NCBI GenBank assembly: GCA_018697195.1
Contig: JAGMWU010000039.1
Coordinates: 1,007,817 to 1,071,816 of the forward strand
Origin: Certhia americana
Lineage: Eukaryota; Chordata; Aves; Passeriformes; Certhiidae
Direction of reading: 5' to 3'
Length of the DNA: 64,000 nucleotides
The stretch's first letter is position 1; each line of letters opens with the position of its first letter. The notes beneath the pieces are model-generated. The model worked only from the letters and a program-made list of their open reading frames with translations, was not told where the DNA came from and searched no databases. Below are positions 14,233-26,672 of the stretch, piece after piece. Both the position numbers and the translations under genes were made by a program.

Positions 14233-14541
14233 TGTTAATTTTCATCAAAAATTATACTGCACTGGTGTTTTGGAAACCTGACTTGATGGCTTGAGGCTTT
14301 CTACTCAGTGGAAACAGTACTTAGAGTTCTTTTTGGAAGGGAAAAAAAATAAAGGTACATGGTATGTGCATTTAGATTATTTGTCAAAAGTAGTTCCTTT
14401 CTTTCACTCGCCTGTCTGTGAAGTCTGCCTAAGAGCTACCTCAGTAACAAGCCTAGACAGTGACAGAGAGTAGTCTGTGAATGTTACATTCTTTCTTTCC
14501 TCTGCTTTCTCACCTCAAATTGTCTTCTCTTCCCCTTCTAG

Positions 14542-14614
14542 TTCCAGTGACTCAGAGGCCCCTGCCTTAACAAATAAAACCCAAACCAAAACAAGAGCAG
14601 CTCCAGTGTCGTAA
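14542..14614 (+). other. Possible alternative 3' terminal exon of ARHGAP10
   Basis: A long pyrimidine tract (14485-14539) ends in ccttctag at 14541. Spliced after the exon at 12744-12906, the following bases read in phase for 24 codons, starting LSSDSEAPALTNKT, and stop at TAA 14612-14614. An AATAAA lies inside at 14573-14578. Using this exon would give a protein without the SH3 domain. The reading is short enough to be chance, and I know of no such isoform, so it is recorded as a hypothesis only. Confidence 0.15.
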
Positions 14615-17600
14615 TGGCAGAATGTAGCTCTGGTAGCTCTCACAGCTCCAGCAAATGTAGCACTGGCTGTTGGTTGTAGACTGTTCTCATAAGCTTGACC
14701 AATCCTTAGAATTAGGTGAAGAACAATCCTTTCTGTTTGTGCAGGATTTCAAAATGTTTTGTATTTTGAGCCAAAGTGGGACAAAATCTCTTCTTAAAGC
14801 CACAGGATTGTCTCTCAAATGGTATTGCAGGTGTTCACTGAGCTACAGCAAATGCCATACTCAGTCTAGGGGCGATGGAATTATACCAGAGGATCAGGTT
14901 TCTCAAGTTTCTGCTGATGTTTGTAACACTTGGGTGTTACTTGTCAGAGATCGATCACTCCGGAGTTACGCAGTCAACAAGGTGATGGTGACTTCTGTGG
15001 CAGAAGAGTTGCTTGCAGTGTTTCCCGGGGGAGGGATGTTGCATTGTGGGTCAAGATGTGTCAGATATTCCAAAAGCTGCTTTACACCAGTAGTTTCCTT
15101 TTAAGCAAGGGTACGTGATGGGTAACAAGAATACTTTTCTGTGGTATTTGTTTTCAAGAGAGAAGAAGCTTGTTTTTTCCCAGAGTGATAGCTGTTGTCA
15201 CCATGATGTTTCCTGGCAAAGATTTTTGTGATGCACGCCCTTTCCTTGTCCCACCTTCCAAGGGAAAAGGAGCTACAGCTTCCAGCATGGTGAGGTGAGC
15301 ACCAAATGGAAGCAAATACACCCTCACTTCCTGATGGGCTCTAGGAAGGGCTTCATGGCCAGAATGGTGAAAGAAGCTAAGAGAGCAAGGGCTGTGCCAC
15401 CAATTGGAAATATCTCACAAAGCCCCGACTGCTCAATTGTCATGTCAGTATTTAAAGATGTGCTGTGCATACGGTGTAACTCGAAGGTGATGTTTCACAT
15501 ATGTGCCATTTTGAAGCCCCTGTTAAGCTGTTGGTTTTCATGTCTGTAAGTGTGTGTCTGCCTGATGCTAGATTTTCTCTGAAAGATCTGTGTGGATCAG
15601 ACATATGTCCTGTGTTGTCACGTGCTGCTGTAGGGGTGAGTAGAGACTTGGGTGATGCTTGGCAGGGGTGGTTCTCAGTGGAGACCTGAGTTTGCTGCTT
15701 TAAGACTATCATGCACCCTAAACTTTTTTTAACCTTTTTCCTGAAGTTATTTTTAACTTCACACTTCCATCTAGAGCCAAATACTAAAAATAAATATGTT
15801 TTATTTTTACATACACTCTATAGTAGAACATAGCTTTTTTTTTTTTTTTTCCCTGTCAATCACCAAGTTACAGAGTAGTTTTCATAGGCACAGGATTCAA
15901 ACTCCTAATAGCCTAGGATGGGCAAATTATCACTTCTACTCGATGGAGCACTGTGTCATAAACATGTACTGTTTGAAAATACTTTCTGTCCAAGGATGCT
16001 TTGCACAAGGTGATGTCAAACATAAACTCATAATTATAGTTGTGAGCTGGGTAAAGGATTTCTCTCCACTAATATGGACATATTTTCCCTTTAAGGTAGA
16101 GCAGCAACAGCAATCTCAGTTTAATGTTAACCACAGCATTTGCATTCTTCCTTTTTTCCTCTCTTGATTTAATTGTCCGTACAGACTCTCTCCTACACAG
16201 TTTCTGGTTTTTCTACGGCATTTGCCCCAAAAGTAAGTACATCTGCCACATCTTTTCTTCAAGAGGCTTGATAGCTTTTTGCTGGAGGATGTGACCCTGA
16301 TACTACTTTCAGTGCCTTCCTAATTGGCACTGAAGAATAAGCACCCTAATCACTCAGATACAATGTGATGTATGAAACTCAAATTTTTAATGTGTAGTTT
16401 CCTAAGAGGAGTTCAGGATTTCAGATACTAAGAGGCTGGATAGCCTTTCTAAGCTAGTCCCCAAACTGTTTTGATAATAGTGATGGGTTTGGGTTTGGAG
16501 ATATGGATTAGAAGGGGTTATGGGTAGCTCTTAAACTGCATTTGAACTGTGGAGATATAGTCAATCTTCCTTTTTACCTGCAGTTGAAAGTTAGTGATAC
16601 AAGTTTGAATTTCACTCTATTGCTCTATGGCTTTGCACATGCAGAAGATAAGTGATAGCTAAACTGGGTATACATTTTGGTGCCTAATAAATAAACCTAA
16701 GCAAGTAGAGAAGTGTAATTTAAAGTTTTCTTGTAGTGTAGGAAGTGGTATTTCCAAAGTTTCAGTACCAGATGTGGAGTGATGTAATTAAATTAAAAAA
16801 GGGTGAGGGGAAACTTTTTTTTGCTCCTGTTGTGGTTTGATTATAGCATTCACTTACAGAATCATTTATTGATGTGAGGCTGTCCTATTCAGCCTTCCCA
16901 GAGTTCTGGCTGTAATGGCAGTTCAACTCTCATGGGTTAGTACAGGTTTCTCTTATTGCAATGACTGATTTGTCAAAAGGTGGATTACAAGTTATGTCCT
17001 GAAGTACTGTGGGCTGCCTTATGTCTCTTTTCACTTGACCTCAGAATGAACCAAAAAAGCAGAGCACTTGGTATTGTCTGGACTCGCTATGTGTTGTAAT
17101 AAATCTTTCTGAGGACCTCTTTCTGATAAGGAAAGATTTGTTGCTGTAACTGGCCCCTTGTTGTCACGAGATTTCTTTGTGCTTACAGTACAATGCCCTG
17201 TGCCAGGGTTTATCTACAGACCTTACAGACTTACCCCTCACAGTGCTGGGTTTTCAGAATTGGGTCAGTCTTCCCTTTTTTGTTTGAAGTATCCTACACT
17301 TACTGCATGATCACTTCTTCATTCAAATCATGAACACTAATGTCTTGTTTCTCAGCTGGAGAGTTCATTTTTGGGATCTGATACTGCAGGGTGCCTGGGT
17401 TTCCCACGGGGCTGGAACATGATGACTTTTGCTGGATGGAGTTATGATGCAGGATATGGAATAGCCTTCCTTAAAATGATGCTGAGTGTCTGTTTATCTT
17501 GCTTGTTCTTCTTTCCCTCTCTTGTTCTTCCTTCCCTCTCTACGCCTTTGGGATTTTGCAGTTGGAGGGGATGGAAAGCATTCCTGTCCCTCAAATGTTT

Positions 17601-18728
17601 TCATTAGTGTGGGTGGGTGCAGGGCTTGTTAAAGCAATTATATTTCTGGACTAAGAATGGTAAGATTCATAGTTTCCAAACTGAATCCCACCATGGATGC
17701 TTCTGTAGGAACATGCAAGGTACAGTCCTGACAGTCCAAATACCAAAGCTGTTCAAAGCTCAGAGGAGAAATGGAAGCACCAATATAAATGGATTCTCAG
17801 GAATATGCAAGGGACTAATGGAAGATGATATAATTCAGTCTTTTTTTCTCACTTCTTATGTATTTTTCTTAATTGGTTCTCCTGACAGTAAAATATTCTG
17901 TTACCCAGCTCTATGGTATGTAAGTGCTACACGGTGGGCCCAGGTTTGGGGTTTTTAATAGCCAAAATGGTGACAAGATCTGTGCTGTGCAGCATCCAGG
18001 GTCTTTGTGACCAGGCTAGGAAGATGTTACTCATTCTTCATGAAATCTCAAGTTGTTCAGATTGCTGGTGAGCAAACTGATGTTAAAAGAGCCATCAGAT
18101 GGCAAGAGCAGGCAGAGATAGTGGTGTTGTGCACATAGCAGAAGCCTTGGAGATAGTTATTAATTTTGTTTGACTGCTGAGTGAATTCCCATCAGCCTTG
18201 TTATATCTACATCAGTAGATTGCATGTCTAGTCTCCTTAAAATGGTAATGCTTTCCTTTTTGTACTTTCAGGCAGTGGTGTGAATTTGCAGTTTTACATA
18301 AATGATGAGTGACTTTGGATTCACTGTCTTGAAAACTTGTTATAATATCTAATGTCATCATCCTGTTTTGTTGAAAGAAGGTGCTCTAGTCACTGTTGGG
18401 TCATTGTGCTTATTCTGCAGTTTGGTTTTGGTTCAGCTGCCACCTCTCCAGTGACTCAGCACTTTGAGAGCAGCTTTAGCGGAGCAGGCACTTCTTTTTG
18501 TACCCTTTTGTTATGCAAGCAGAGCAAGAGCCCTCATTTTGCAGCTTCTTTGAGACAGGCATAATATAACTTAGTCATGTGGCTTGTACAAAACAGACCT
18601 TGCCATCTCCTTGGCTGCCAGGGGGCTTGACAGCAGCACTGCTGTGTGAGCACAGGGTAAATGGGGTGTGTGCTCAGCACACACACAGGGAGGGGTGTGG
18701 ATGCAACCACTGGGATGACCCAAAGTTT

Positions 18729-18739
18729 CTTCATCATCA

Positions 18740-18788
<49 letters not shown>

Positions 18789-18798
18789 NNNNNNNNNN

Positions 18799-18857
<59 letters not shown>
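18729..18857. repeat. (ATT)n microsatellite with assembly gap
   Basis: There are about 20 ATT units on each side of ten N at 18789-18798. The gap is almost certainly a placeholder inside the array, so the true repeat length is unknown. The long poly-Ile and poly-Tyr open frames across it are artefacts of the triplet repeat. Confidence 0.97.
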
Positions 18858-18858
<1 letters not shown>

Positions 18859-20654
18859 TTATTTGCATGTTTCCAGGGGAACACAGCCCCCTCATTTTTT
18901 TTTTTTCCTGAAAGGAGCAGTGGTGAGCTATAAGCTTACAGATGTACATATTTCACTTTTGCTTTGTCTGAATTATCATTTAAAAATGCCTTAACTTGGG
19001 ACAGCTGCTGTAGACATTAGCTTTGGTTTTACCAGGCTGACATGAAAGATCACTAATGTGTTAGCTGCTTCACTGAGACTTCACAATCCAAGTTAAAAAC
19101 CCCTCTATTTCAGTGCTGACTGATGTGCTCTGTATAAATGAGGGTTCAGGAAAGCTGCATGCATATCACATACTTTAAATTTTGAGGATGCAGTTTCTTT
19201 CCAGGGGGAACACAGATGGGGAAATTCTGCCCTTCTGTTTGTCTCCAGCTTTGCTGCAGCTAATTTCTAAATTTTTTTGCTAATTTCTAGAATTTTGGCC
19301 ACATATTTTTCTGCCCCCCCCTCCCCAAGGCACATGGGATTTTCATGTGCAGGAAGATGTGGTGGTGGCCACTATTGGATTGCATATAGAATCAAAAATA
19401 GCCAACACCCTTTGATACACACTGTCAGCTTGTAATGAAACCTTTCTCTTGACGCTTTCATTGAGTTTGTCAGCCAGACACTGTGATACGACAGCCGCAG
19501 CGCTGCCAAACTTGTCTGAAACAACCCTTTTTTTCTCAAGAGTTGCAGTGTAGATTCTTTTCACAGACTCTCTTCCTCGCTCTCAAGATAAGAGGCTGCT
19601 CTTTAGCTATGTTACCTTAGGAACCAGCCAGATAAACATCCAATAAAATCTTGTTTTTAGAAGTTTCTTTCTGAATATCAGTACAAAATCTCTAGCTTAT
19701 TTTCAGTAAAGCCATTCCCCCCTCCTCCCTTTTCCCATCGTTCACTATGCTAGACAATAGCATTTTTTCCTCAAAGAGAGATGGTTATTTCAGCCTTTCT
19801 GTTTTTTTTTCCTACCCACAGGAAATGCACTGCCTTGATTTTAGCCTTAGTATTTCTTCAACATACCTTCTTAAAGTTGAGATGCTGTGCAATAATGTGT
19901 GCAATACTTTATAATATCTCATCATCTTGATAAACAAGGTGTGCAAATCTTTACAGCAAGGTAGCCTTGCTATAACAAGAGCATTTTCAAGGAAAAAACC
20001 AATAAAATCTAACCTTTTGTTGCTTACACACCGCAACACTGGAAATTATTTTTCTTACTGAGTAAAACCTTCTGTTTCAATAACAAGAATTAAGTGGTTC
20101 CTGAGGTAATGAAGAACAATTAAAAAGAAACCAACCCCACAACCAAATCCATTAATTATAGGATGTGCTTAACAGTTAAAGCTATCCACTTTCTTTTAAC
20201 TTTGTTTCTTTCTTCTTAGTATGGTGAAACTATTGCTATTGAAAAATGTGTTGGGTTTTTTTGTCTCCTGCTGGATCATAGAGCATGATCTCTTGCTGGG
20301 TTACCCAGGAGCCTAAAGTGACAGGCAAATTCTGCTGCAGTGTTTTCCCTACAGCTGAAAAGTATTAAGGGAATTCATCAAAAAAGTGGGGGAGGGAGCA
20401 GCCCAACACTCCACATACCTGGATTTCTGGAGTGTTTTTCCACTACAACTGTTGGAGTGGCTCAGAATTTGTAGAGAACCTGCCAATTTTAATGTGCTTC
20501 TATATAATTCTGTCTGGTAAAGGACAGTGTAGTCTACCTTGGTGATAGATTATGCTTCTTGTTGAGTCTCTGTAACTTGAGAAATTAACATGCCATGCCA
20601 TGGAGCTGAACATTTAATTTCATCTTCTATTCTTTTATGTACTCACCATCTTCC

Positions 20655-20681
20655 TTTTTTTTTTTTTTTTTTTTTTTTTTT
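20655..20681. repeat. Poly-T tract (27 T)
   Basis: An uninterrupted run of 27 T sits in pyrimidine-rich surroundings within the 10.4-kb ARHGAP10 intron. Confidence 0.9.
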
Positions 20682-21121
20682 CCTTCCCTGTTTCTTTTCT
20701 CTCCAAGTCTCAGCCAGAAACCATCTGGTATTTATTCCGAGTATTTTTATGAATGACCAATGCTTCCCCGGGTCAGAGGGTTCCTTTTGTGTTCTCTCTG
20801 TTCTGAGCATTGCTTTGAAGTCATTAATGCTGTGTGCGAGGTGCAGGTGGGGTGTGTTATTCTAGAGCTGATTGAGTAAATTGCAGAGATTAACATGATG
20901 CATCTGTCAATGAAATGTTTAATAAATTTTAATATTCACTTGTTGAAAATCAAACCGCATGTCTGAGGGGTGCACTACAAAATGCCACTTGGTAGGATAT
21001 TTTTGAATTATGAATAGTTTGCATTAGAGACATTTTAATACTCCTCTGAAAATGTACTTAGAGGGTAATTTTTCTGTTTTCAGTAGTTTTACAGGTTTCA
21101 GAAATGAGCCTAACACCAATC

Positions 21122-21195
21122 CTACTCACAGAATCAGGGAATGGTTTGAGTTGGAAGGGACCTTCAAGATCATATCATTCCAACCCCCCTGCCAA
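21122..21195 (-). mobile_element. CR1 LINE 3' fragment, antisense to ARHGAP10
   Basis: The sequence reads CACAGAATCAGGGAATGGTT and continues with GTTGGAAGGGACCTTCAAG and CATTCCAACCCCCCTGCCA. This is the reverse complement of the well-known CR1 3' end in birds. The insert is about 70 bp, severely 5' truncated, as is typical of CR1. Confidence 0.85.
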
Positions 21196-23268
21196 GAGAT
21201 TGATTTGAATTTAATAAATACCAAGGAAAATATTTTTTTTCTCTAAGTCTCAGGGTTGTTTTAAGTCGAAGAGTTTAGTCTATGCAAATAGGATTTTTTT
21301 TTAAAATTCACTTTTGAAAAACTTTTTTTTTTGTGTTCACCTGCTGAGTTAAAATTAATTCTGTATGCAGACATTATGTGTGGGGAATGATGAAGAAATA
21401 ACCTATTTTCTGGCCAACTTTATGAACTTTACAGTACCACTGAGAATTGTTTTATCCTCAGTATTTTAAGAAAATGATTCAAATGCTGGTGTTCATTTTT
21501 TTGGTTTGTCTCTGAATAAAGTCACTTTTAGCTGAAGGTTTTTCTTTTATTTGAGGAAAATTTTTTAATTATTAGGTAAAAATGGGAGGAAGAAGACAAG
21601 TTCAAGTAAAAGAAACCCCTAAAATTATATAGGTACTCTTCCTAAATGCATGTCATTATTGGAAGATGTAAAAAATTGTGCAGTGGAAGATTCCCAGGCA
21701 GAAAAGATGACTGGATATCCTCTTCCCAAAGTTAAGCATGAAATATGTTTCTAGACAGCATAATCCAGCTCATCATTCAGCTTCATACATATGATTCCTA
21801 CCCTTATTTGGTAAATGTGATAATTTTAATAGCAGAGCATGTTTTGATAAACCCTTCTGGTTATGATTCCAGCACACTTGAGTTTCATTTTTACTAGTGG
21901 AATTAACTGTAGAATGCTGTTTTATAAACTGTGAATTCCAGTTTTTATTCAAATGCCATCTGACACATTTCCAAAGGAAAAGCCATTGTCTTGTAATAAG
22001 GAATGTGACATTCACATTATAATGTACTAAATTAAATTATTAATCAAAATAAATGCCTGCTTAACTATGTAATTGCTAGAATGACTATGAGATATGAGTT
22101 TGTAAAAAGTTGAATATGATTGTAAATTGTGTTATGCAAGCCAACAAATAGTGATAATTTCTTCTAGAAATTAAATATCCCAGTGTACAATAAGATTAAA
22201 ATTAGCTATCCAAGTTAGGCTTCCTGCTTTCTTGTATGCATTTACAATTGTAACTGAGCTGATTCTTCCTTCCTCTTTTTGTTTGTGTTCCCTCCATCTT
22301 GATTAGGTGTGCATTTAGAAACCCACAAAAACCTTCTAGACTGAGTGCTTAGATTTTGTATCTAAGAGCTTTTCAGATACAGTGAGGTTAACCTTGGAAT
22401 AAGACAGTCATAAATGCTGTATTGGGAAGTCTCTACTTCTAAGGAATGATTGCTGTGTGCAAATGATTTTAATTCTGTTTCTGCTTAGAAACTGCTTGAA
22501 GTCCAGCTCTGTGTTCCAAAGACATGCTGACAGCCAGCTTTTGGACTAGTTGTTGTTTTATCCATGCAAGGAAGGAAAGCCTTCCAGTGCTGGAATACTT
22601 TAGTTCTTTAAGGTGTGAATTAAAAATGCTTTTTATGTTGGGGACAACTTTGTGTGTTTACAAATACAAGTTTTAAATTGTGCCTGCTATTTCTACTCCT
22701 CTTGTGGCAACTTTGTGTTCAGCCATAAACTTGATTTGTATTTGAGCAGTGGGTTGGTGAGGGCAGCCACTGAGGCAGTGTTTGCACAGCTTTATGAGGG
22801 AGATCTCAATCCAGAGCCAGTATCACGATCCCAATGCTGTAACAGCTGCAGCTTCTTTAGAAATCTTCCCAGTTGTACATGCCTTTATACAGCACTGAGG
22901 GGATTTTTAAATAGATTCATCAAAACTTGTAAAGGCAGAGTGGCAGCTCAAATAATAGCCTGCTCTATGCAATTTCACTTTGTCTGTCTTTATTAGATAA
23001 GGAATGGGGAATTTTGCCCTTTTATTGCTTATGTCATGCATCTCAGGTATTTCTCCTTAGCCTAGGATATAGGGCACGTAGGAAAAAGAATTCCAAGGAG
23101 GAGTGCAGAATCATCTGAAGGCCATTTCTTCAGAATCAGCTTGACAAAACGATTTGGTTTGAATTGGCAAATCTAACAGGTTGTTCAGTTATGAAGATTC
23201 GAATATTTTGGTACGGTAAGAAGTTTTATTCATGTTGTTAATTCTGCTTTGAATGTATTTCCTCTCAG

Positions 23269-23400
23269 TCCTGCTCAAAGCCGCCCGTCGATGGTCTCAT
23301 GGATGAATATTCCATCTGCTAACCTGGCTGCCACAAATGCTGCAGTACCCACTTTCTTCTTCCCCAACCCTGCCACTGGCACTGACAGAGCAGTGGAAAG
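23269..23400 (+). CDS. ARHGAP10: ARHGAP10 coding exon, linker before SH3
   Basis: The 132-nt exon has acceptor tttcctctcag and donor AG|GTATGG. In the phase set by the exon at 12744, a split Leu codon (CT/T) leads into PAQSRPSMVSWMNIPSANLA and an Ala/Thr/Phe/Pro-rich stretch ending RAVE. Human ARHGAP10 has RSSMVQWLNP at the matching place, followed by a similarly low-complexity Ser/Pro segment, so the SMV-W-N core is the conserved element. It is part of the disordered tether between the RhoGAP and SH3 domains. A stop-free reading runs on briefly into the intron but is not used. The last codon is split AG/T with the next exon. Confidence 0.92.
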
Positions 23401-24352
23401 GTATGGTGTGCACTTCAGCTTCTGCTGGCTCTTTATCTGCCTCCTTTTTTTAGTATCTTTATAAAAATAGTCTCCCATGGCAGGTGAATGATTGCCTCAA
23501 ACCAGGAAATGCAACCATAGCAATTTTGACAGAATAAAATACCTGTCTACTTCATCTTATTTTTCCTCTGAACGCTTTCCTTGGTGGAAGGCACTCAGTA
23601 CTCTGAGCCAGTGTTAATACAGGAAGGCTTGGTTTTGTTTGTTTGTTTGTTTTGACAATTCGTAATGTCTCTCCTGCAGTGCTTCTCTTAGAGTCTTTTA
23701 AAATACAGATTCTTCCACGTTTGCCAAATTTAAATTTCTCATCCTAGCCTTGCTGCCTCTGAAAGACTTTCTTCCATCTTTACCTTTCTCTGTGATTTCT
23801 TTTCTTTCACTCTTTTGTCCAGCTTTCCTTCCATCCTGTTTCTGCTTCCTTCCATGTTGTTTTCCATGTTTTGAAATGTTTTGAATTTTTTCTTTGAAAG
23901 GCTTCATCATCTTAGCTTTTCCCTTCAAATTTAGTAATATTTGCTTTTCTAATTAAAGTAGTTTTCTATATTCGCAAATTCTTCTCTACACTTGATAAAA
24001 AAATTCTATTTTTTATTACTGGTTGAATTTTTGAAGTATATTATGCTTTGCCTGCTATCGAGTTCATTGCTGACTAGCACATGATAAAAATTTAACTGTA
24101 GTTGAAAGTCGAGTTTGTCATAAAAATAAGTGTGCAGAAAATTGGGAGTATGATACTCAGAAATACACACAGCCAACAGTAAGCTGTGAAGCTTCAGTTT
24201 TGGCTGTGTGTATGAATTATAAGCCTGTAATGATGCATGTGAGATTGTGTTTTAAGTTTTAGTCATCTCCAAATGTGAATGGAGAGAGAATGGTTGAGAC
24301 AGTGTCTTCATAATAGTAAAAAGTTGCTACAATTCATAATTTCATTTTTCAG
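23401..24352 (+). other. ARHGAP10: ARHGAP10 intron (952 bp) with hairpin
   Basis: This short intron separates the linker exon from the first SH3 exon. It contains a short TTTG run (about 23634-23652), a pyrimidine-rich stretch (about 23745-23890; the Lys-rich reading on the other strand is a by-product), and a strong stem-loop at 24163-24213, about 140 bp before the SH3 exon. Confidence 0.85.
24163..24213 (+). other. Perfect 14-bp stem-loop in ARHGAP10 intron
   Basis: The arms ATACACACAGCCAA (24163-24176) and TTGGCTGTGTGTAT (24200-24213) are exact reverse complements. The 23-nt interior can fold again through AAGCT-GTGA-AGCTT. The transcript could form a compact hairpin of about 50 nt upstream of the SH3 exon. 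Neither a microRNA identity nor a splicing role can be shown from sequence alone. Confidence 0.8.
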
Positions 24353-24444
24353 TGTTGCCCACCGAAAAGCAAGAGCAGTTTATCCATGTGAAGCAGAACA
24401 CAGCTCTGAATTGTCATTTCAGATAGGAGCAATATTTGAAGATG
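24353..24444 (+). CDS. ARHGAP10: ARHGAP10 coding exon, first half of SH3 domain
   Basis: The 92-nt exon has acceptor tcatttttcag and donor GATG|GTAAGT. It encodes (S)VAHRKARAVYPCEAEHSSE followed by LSFQIGAIFED. This is the N-terminal half of the SH3 domain: AVYPCEAE stands at the ALYDY position, and ELSF and the following acidic residues form the RT loop and strand b. AVYPCEAEHSSELSF matches ARHGAP10 closely. As I recall, ARHGAP26 and ARHGAP42 differ here, which decides the paralogue. In PS-GAP this SH3 binds proline motifs of PYK2/FAK-type kinases and of PKN. The Val codon is split G/TG with the last exon. Confidence 0.97.
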
Positions 24445-25305
24445 GTAAGTACTGCCTGAGTAAATATAAAGCAATGAAAAACAAATTGACAAAACTGCTA
24501 AAATGGCTTTGGATAAAAATACAAGCCTGACTGCTATTGTGCCAACATTGCTGATGGCACACAGTTGGTGATGGAGATATTTTCTGGTATGAAGAAGCTA
24601 CTTAACATATCCTTAGCACTGTGAGGCAATGCCTTTCATTTTTGGGTGAATAGACTCTTACAATTGGTATAATTTTCAGCATCATTTAAATGTTGTAATA
24701 CCAAAAAAACGTTTATTCAGTAATAGAAGAGAACACCTTGGCCTATGAAACTGAATTTTTTTAAAATGTGAACTCTTGTTGTAAAATAACACAGAAGTTT
24801 TCCTCTAAAGAAAAAAAAAAATCTGTTTCAGGATTTCGAAGCAAAGAGGGTGCCAGGTAAATCAGGTGAACAATGGAGGAAAAAAGACTGTTTTTACTGA
24901 TTTAGATCAAGGTTTGCATTAGTGTGTGCACATACTTGTAGAAAAAGGAATATTCACAGAGGTGTGGAATGAAGGCCTGTGTTTAATGATTTCTGTGGAT
25001 CCAAGTATAGCACTACATATGAGCATCCAGAAGGTGATTCCTGTACTCAAGACTCTTTTCTCAGTGAGCTTCCATGGATCTACCCTTCAGCAAATACACA
25101 GGGACTTCAAACTGATAGGAAAGGTTTTAATTTTTAAACCTTATGCCAGTGTCTACTGTAATACAAATTCTGAAGATTTAAAATGGGAAGCTCAGCAATT
25201 TTTCCTTTTTTTTTTCCTTTTTTAAGTATATATAATAGGATATTCCCGTTTTCTGTCTCCTCCCAAACAAGTGAATAGCAAGCCTGGTCCAGACTTCAGT
25301 TCTGC

Positions 25306-25328
25306 TTTTTTTTTTTTTTTTTTTTTTT
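25306..25328. repeat. Poly-T tract (23 T)
   Basis: An uninterrupted run of T within the last ARHGAP10 intron. It accounts for the Lys run in the opposite-strand reading. Confidence 0.9.
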
Positions 25329-26569
25329 CCTTCATCATAAAGTGGTCTGGAGTCCCCACTAGGTTCTTCCCTACTAGCACCCACTTTACAAAATCATTCT
25401 TGATGTTTCCTATTAGAGCTGCCTTGCAGGCAAATCATGTCTGAATGAAGTTAGGTGGGAAACCTTTTAAAGATGAATTAGCTAAGTGATTGCTCTTTTT
25501 AAAGTCTTAACACCAGTTATTTTAATTTAAGGTTTTTTAAACATGACTGATAGGGCTCTTCAGCAGACATCAAGCTGTGTACAGGAAAGAAAATCTAGTG
25601 CATGGTGGAAAAGATTTGATGTCTGAGAGAGGCATTTCTGCTGCAGAACAGCAAGAGTTGTGTTGACTTGGAGTAAGAAAATCTTTCAAGAAGAAGTTCC
25701 TTGTGTGTCATGTTTTTGTGTGAGAGCAATGTTAAGATCTCTCCTTGTTTGAGAACTCAAGAAGCGGTGACAAAGCCCCCGTGATTTGATGCATTGCAGC
25801 CTTGGTTGAGTTTTTCAACTGGAGAGTTGGATTGCCCCAAAGCAAGTATGGAAGTTGACTCTGGCATCTGTGGAGAAATGATTCAACTGTAACTTTTCCC
25901 ATATCATCAGACAAATGAGGTTCAAAGCTTGAGGAAAAGGTTGCATGGATTACTTTTGGAAAATGCAAATGCAGATTTCCAATGGCAAAGCTCACGTCCT
26001 TCAACACATCAGTTTTGATTTGTTCTGCTGTATCCTGGTTATTTCACAGGAGGTGTCCTTGCAATCCTGCAGGACTCTCACCCTCAGGTAGGCTGTGGAT
26101 TGGCAGAAAAAAATGGGGAGAGCATGCAAGTATAAGGCAGTAACTGTATGTAATGGTCATTTCATAGCTTTTCCCAGTAGGTTATGTCATGGATGGCTCT
26201 TTTCATGCCAAGTGCAGACCTGTCTCCACATTTGAAACCTCTGAAATGCCTCAACATGGCCTTTTCTTTCTGTATCTGTGTCTGTGCTGAAATCAGATTG
26301 CACTGAATCAATTCAGGTTCTTTAGTTACTCAATTTAAATTCCCATATGCCCTAATAAAGCCCCCAAATGAAGAATTAAAGTAATAATACATCAATTCTG
26401 CAGCTCTACCAATAACCTTAACTATCAAAGTGACAACGCATCAATCAAGTTGACATACAGCTAGTATCAACCATTAAAGTAACTGTTAAATTAATGTCTA
26501 CTAAAAAGTGCTGCTTCCATTAGTGAAGGTTTTATCCATCTCTCCTTTCTCCACCTGGCCTGTCTCACT

Positions 26570-26672
26570 TTCTAATCTTGTCTCTTTTTTTTCCCCTTTT
26601 TCTTTCCTCTCTTTTCTGCTTTGTTTCCTTTTTCCTGTTTCCTTCCCTGTTCTTGGTTTGTCTCTCTTAGTC
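26570..26672. repeat. Polypyrimidine tract
   Basis: About 100 bases are almost entirely C and T on the + strand (CTCTTTTTTTTCCCC-type runs), with rare G. It is low-complexity sequence, not near enough to any exon to be a splice-site tract. Confidence 0.8.

Larger units (their letters stand above)
12907..23268 (+). other. ARHGAP10: ARHGAP10 intron (10.4 kb)
   Basis: This intron is bounded by a GTAAGT donor and a tttcctctcag acceptor. It holds poly-T tracts (14161-14227, 20655-20681), a gapped ATT array, and a short antisense CR1 fragment at about 21.1 kb. It also has one sequence at 14542 with a strong acceptor that would join in phase to the preceding exon. Open frames of 60-144 codons are scattered through it, with no recognisable domains. 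Confidence 0.85.

Noticed and set aside
18534..18933. Open frames with long Ile or Tyr runs
   Set aside because: These are direct translations of the ATT microsatellite through an N gap and are not coding.
23698..23928. Lys-rich 76-codon frame on the - strand
   Set aside because: It is a by-product of a polypyrimidine tract in the short ARHGAP10 intron.
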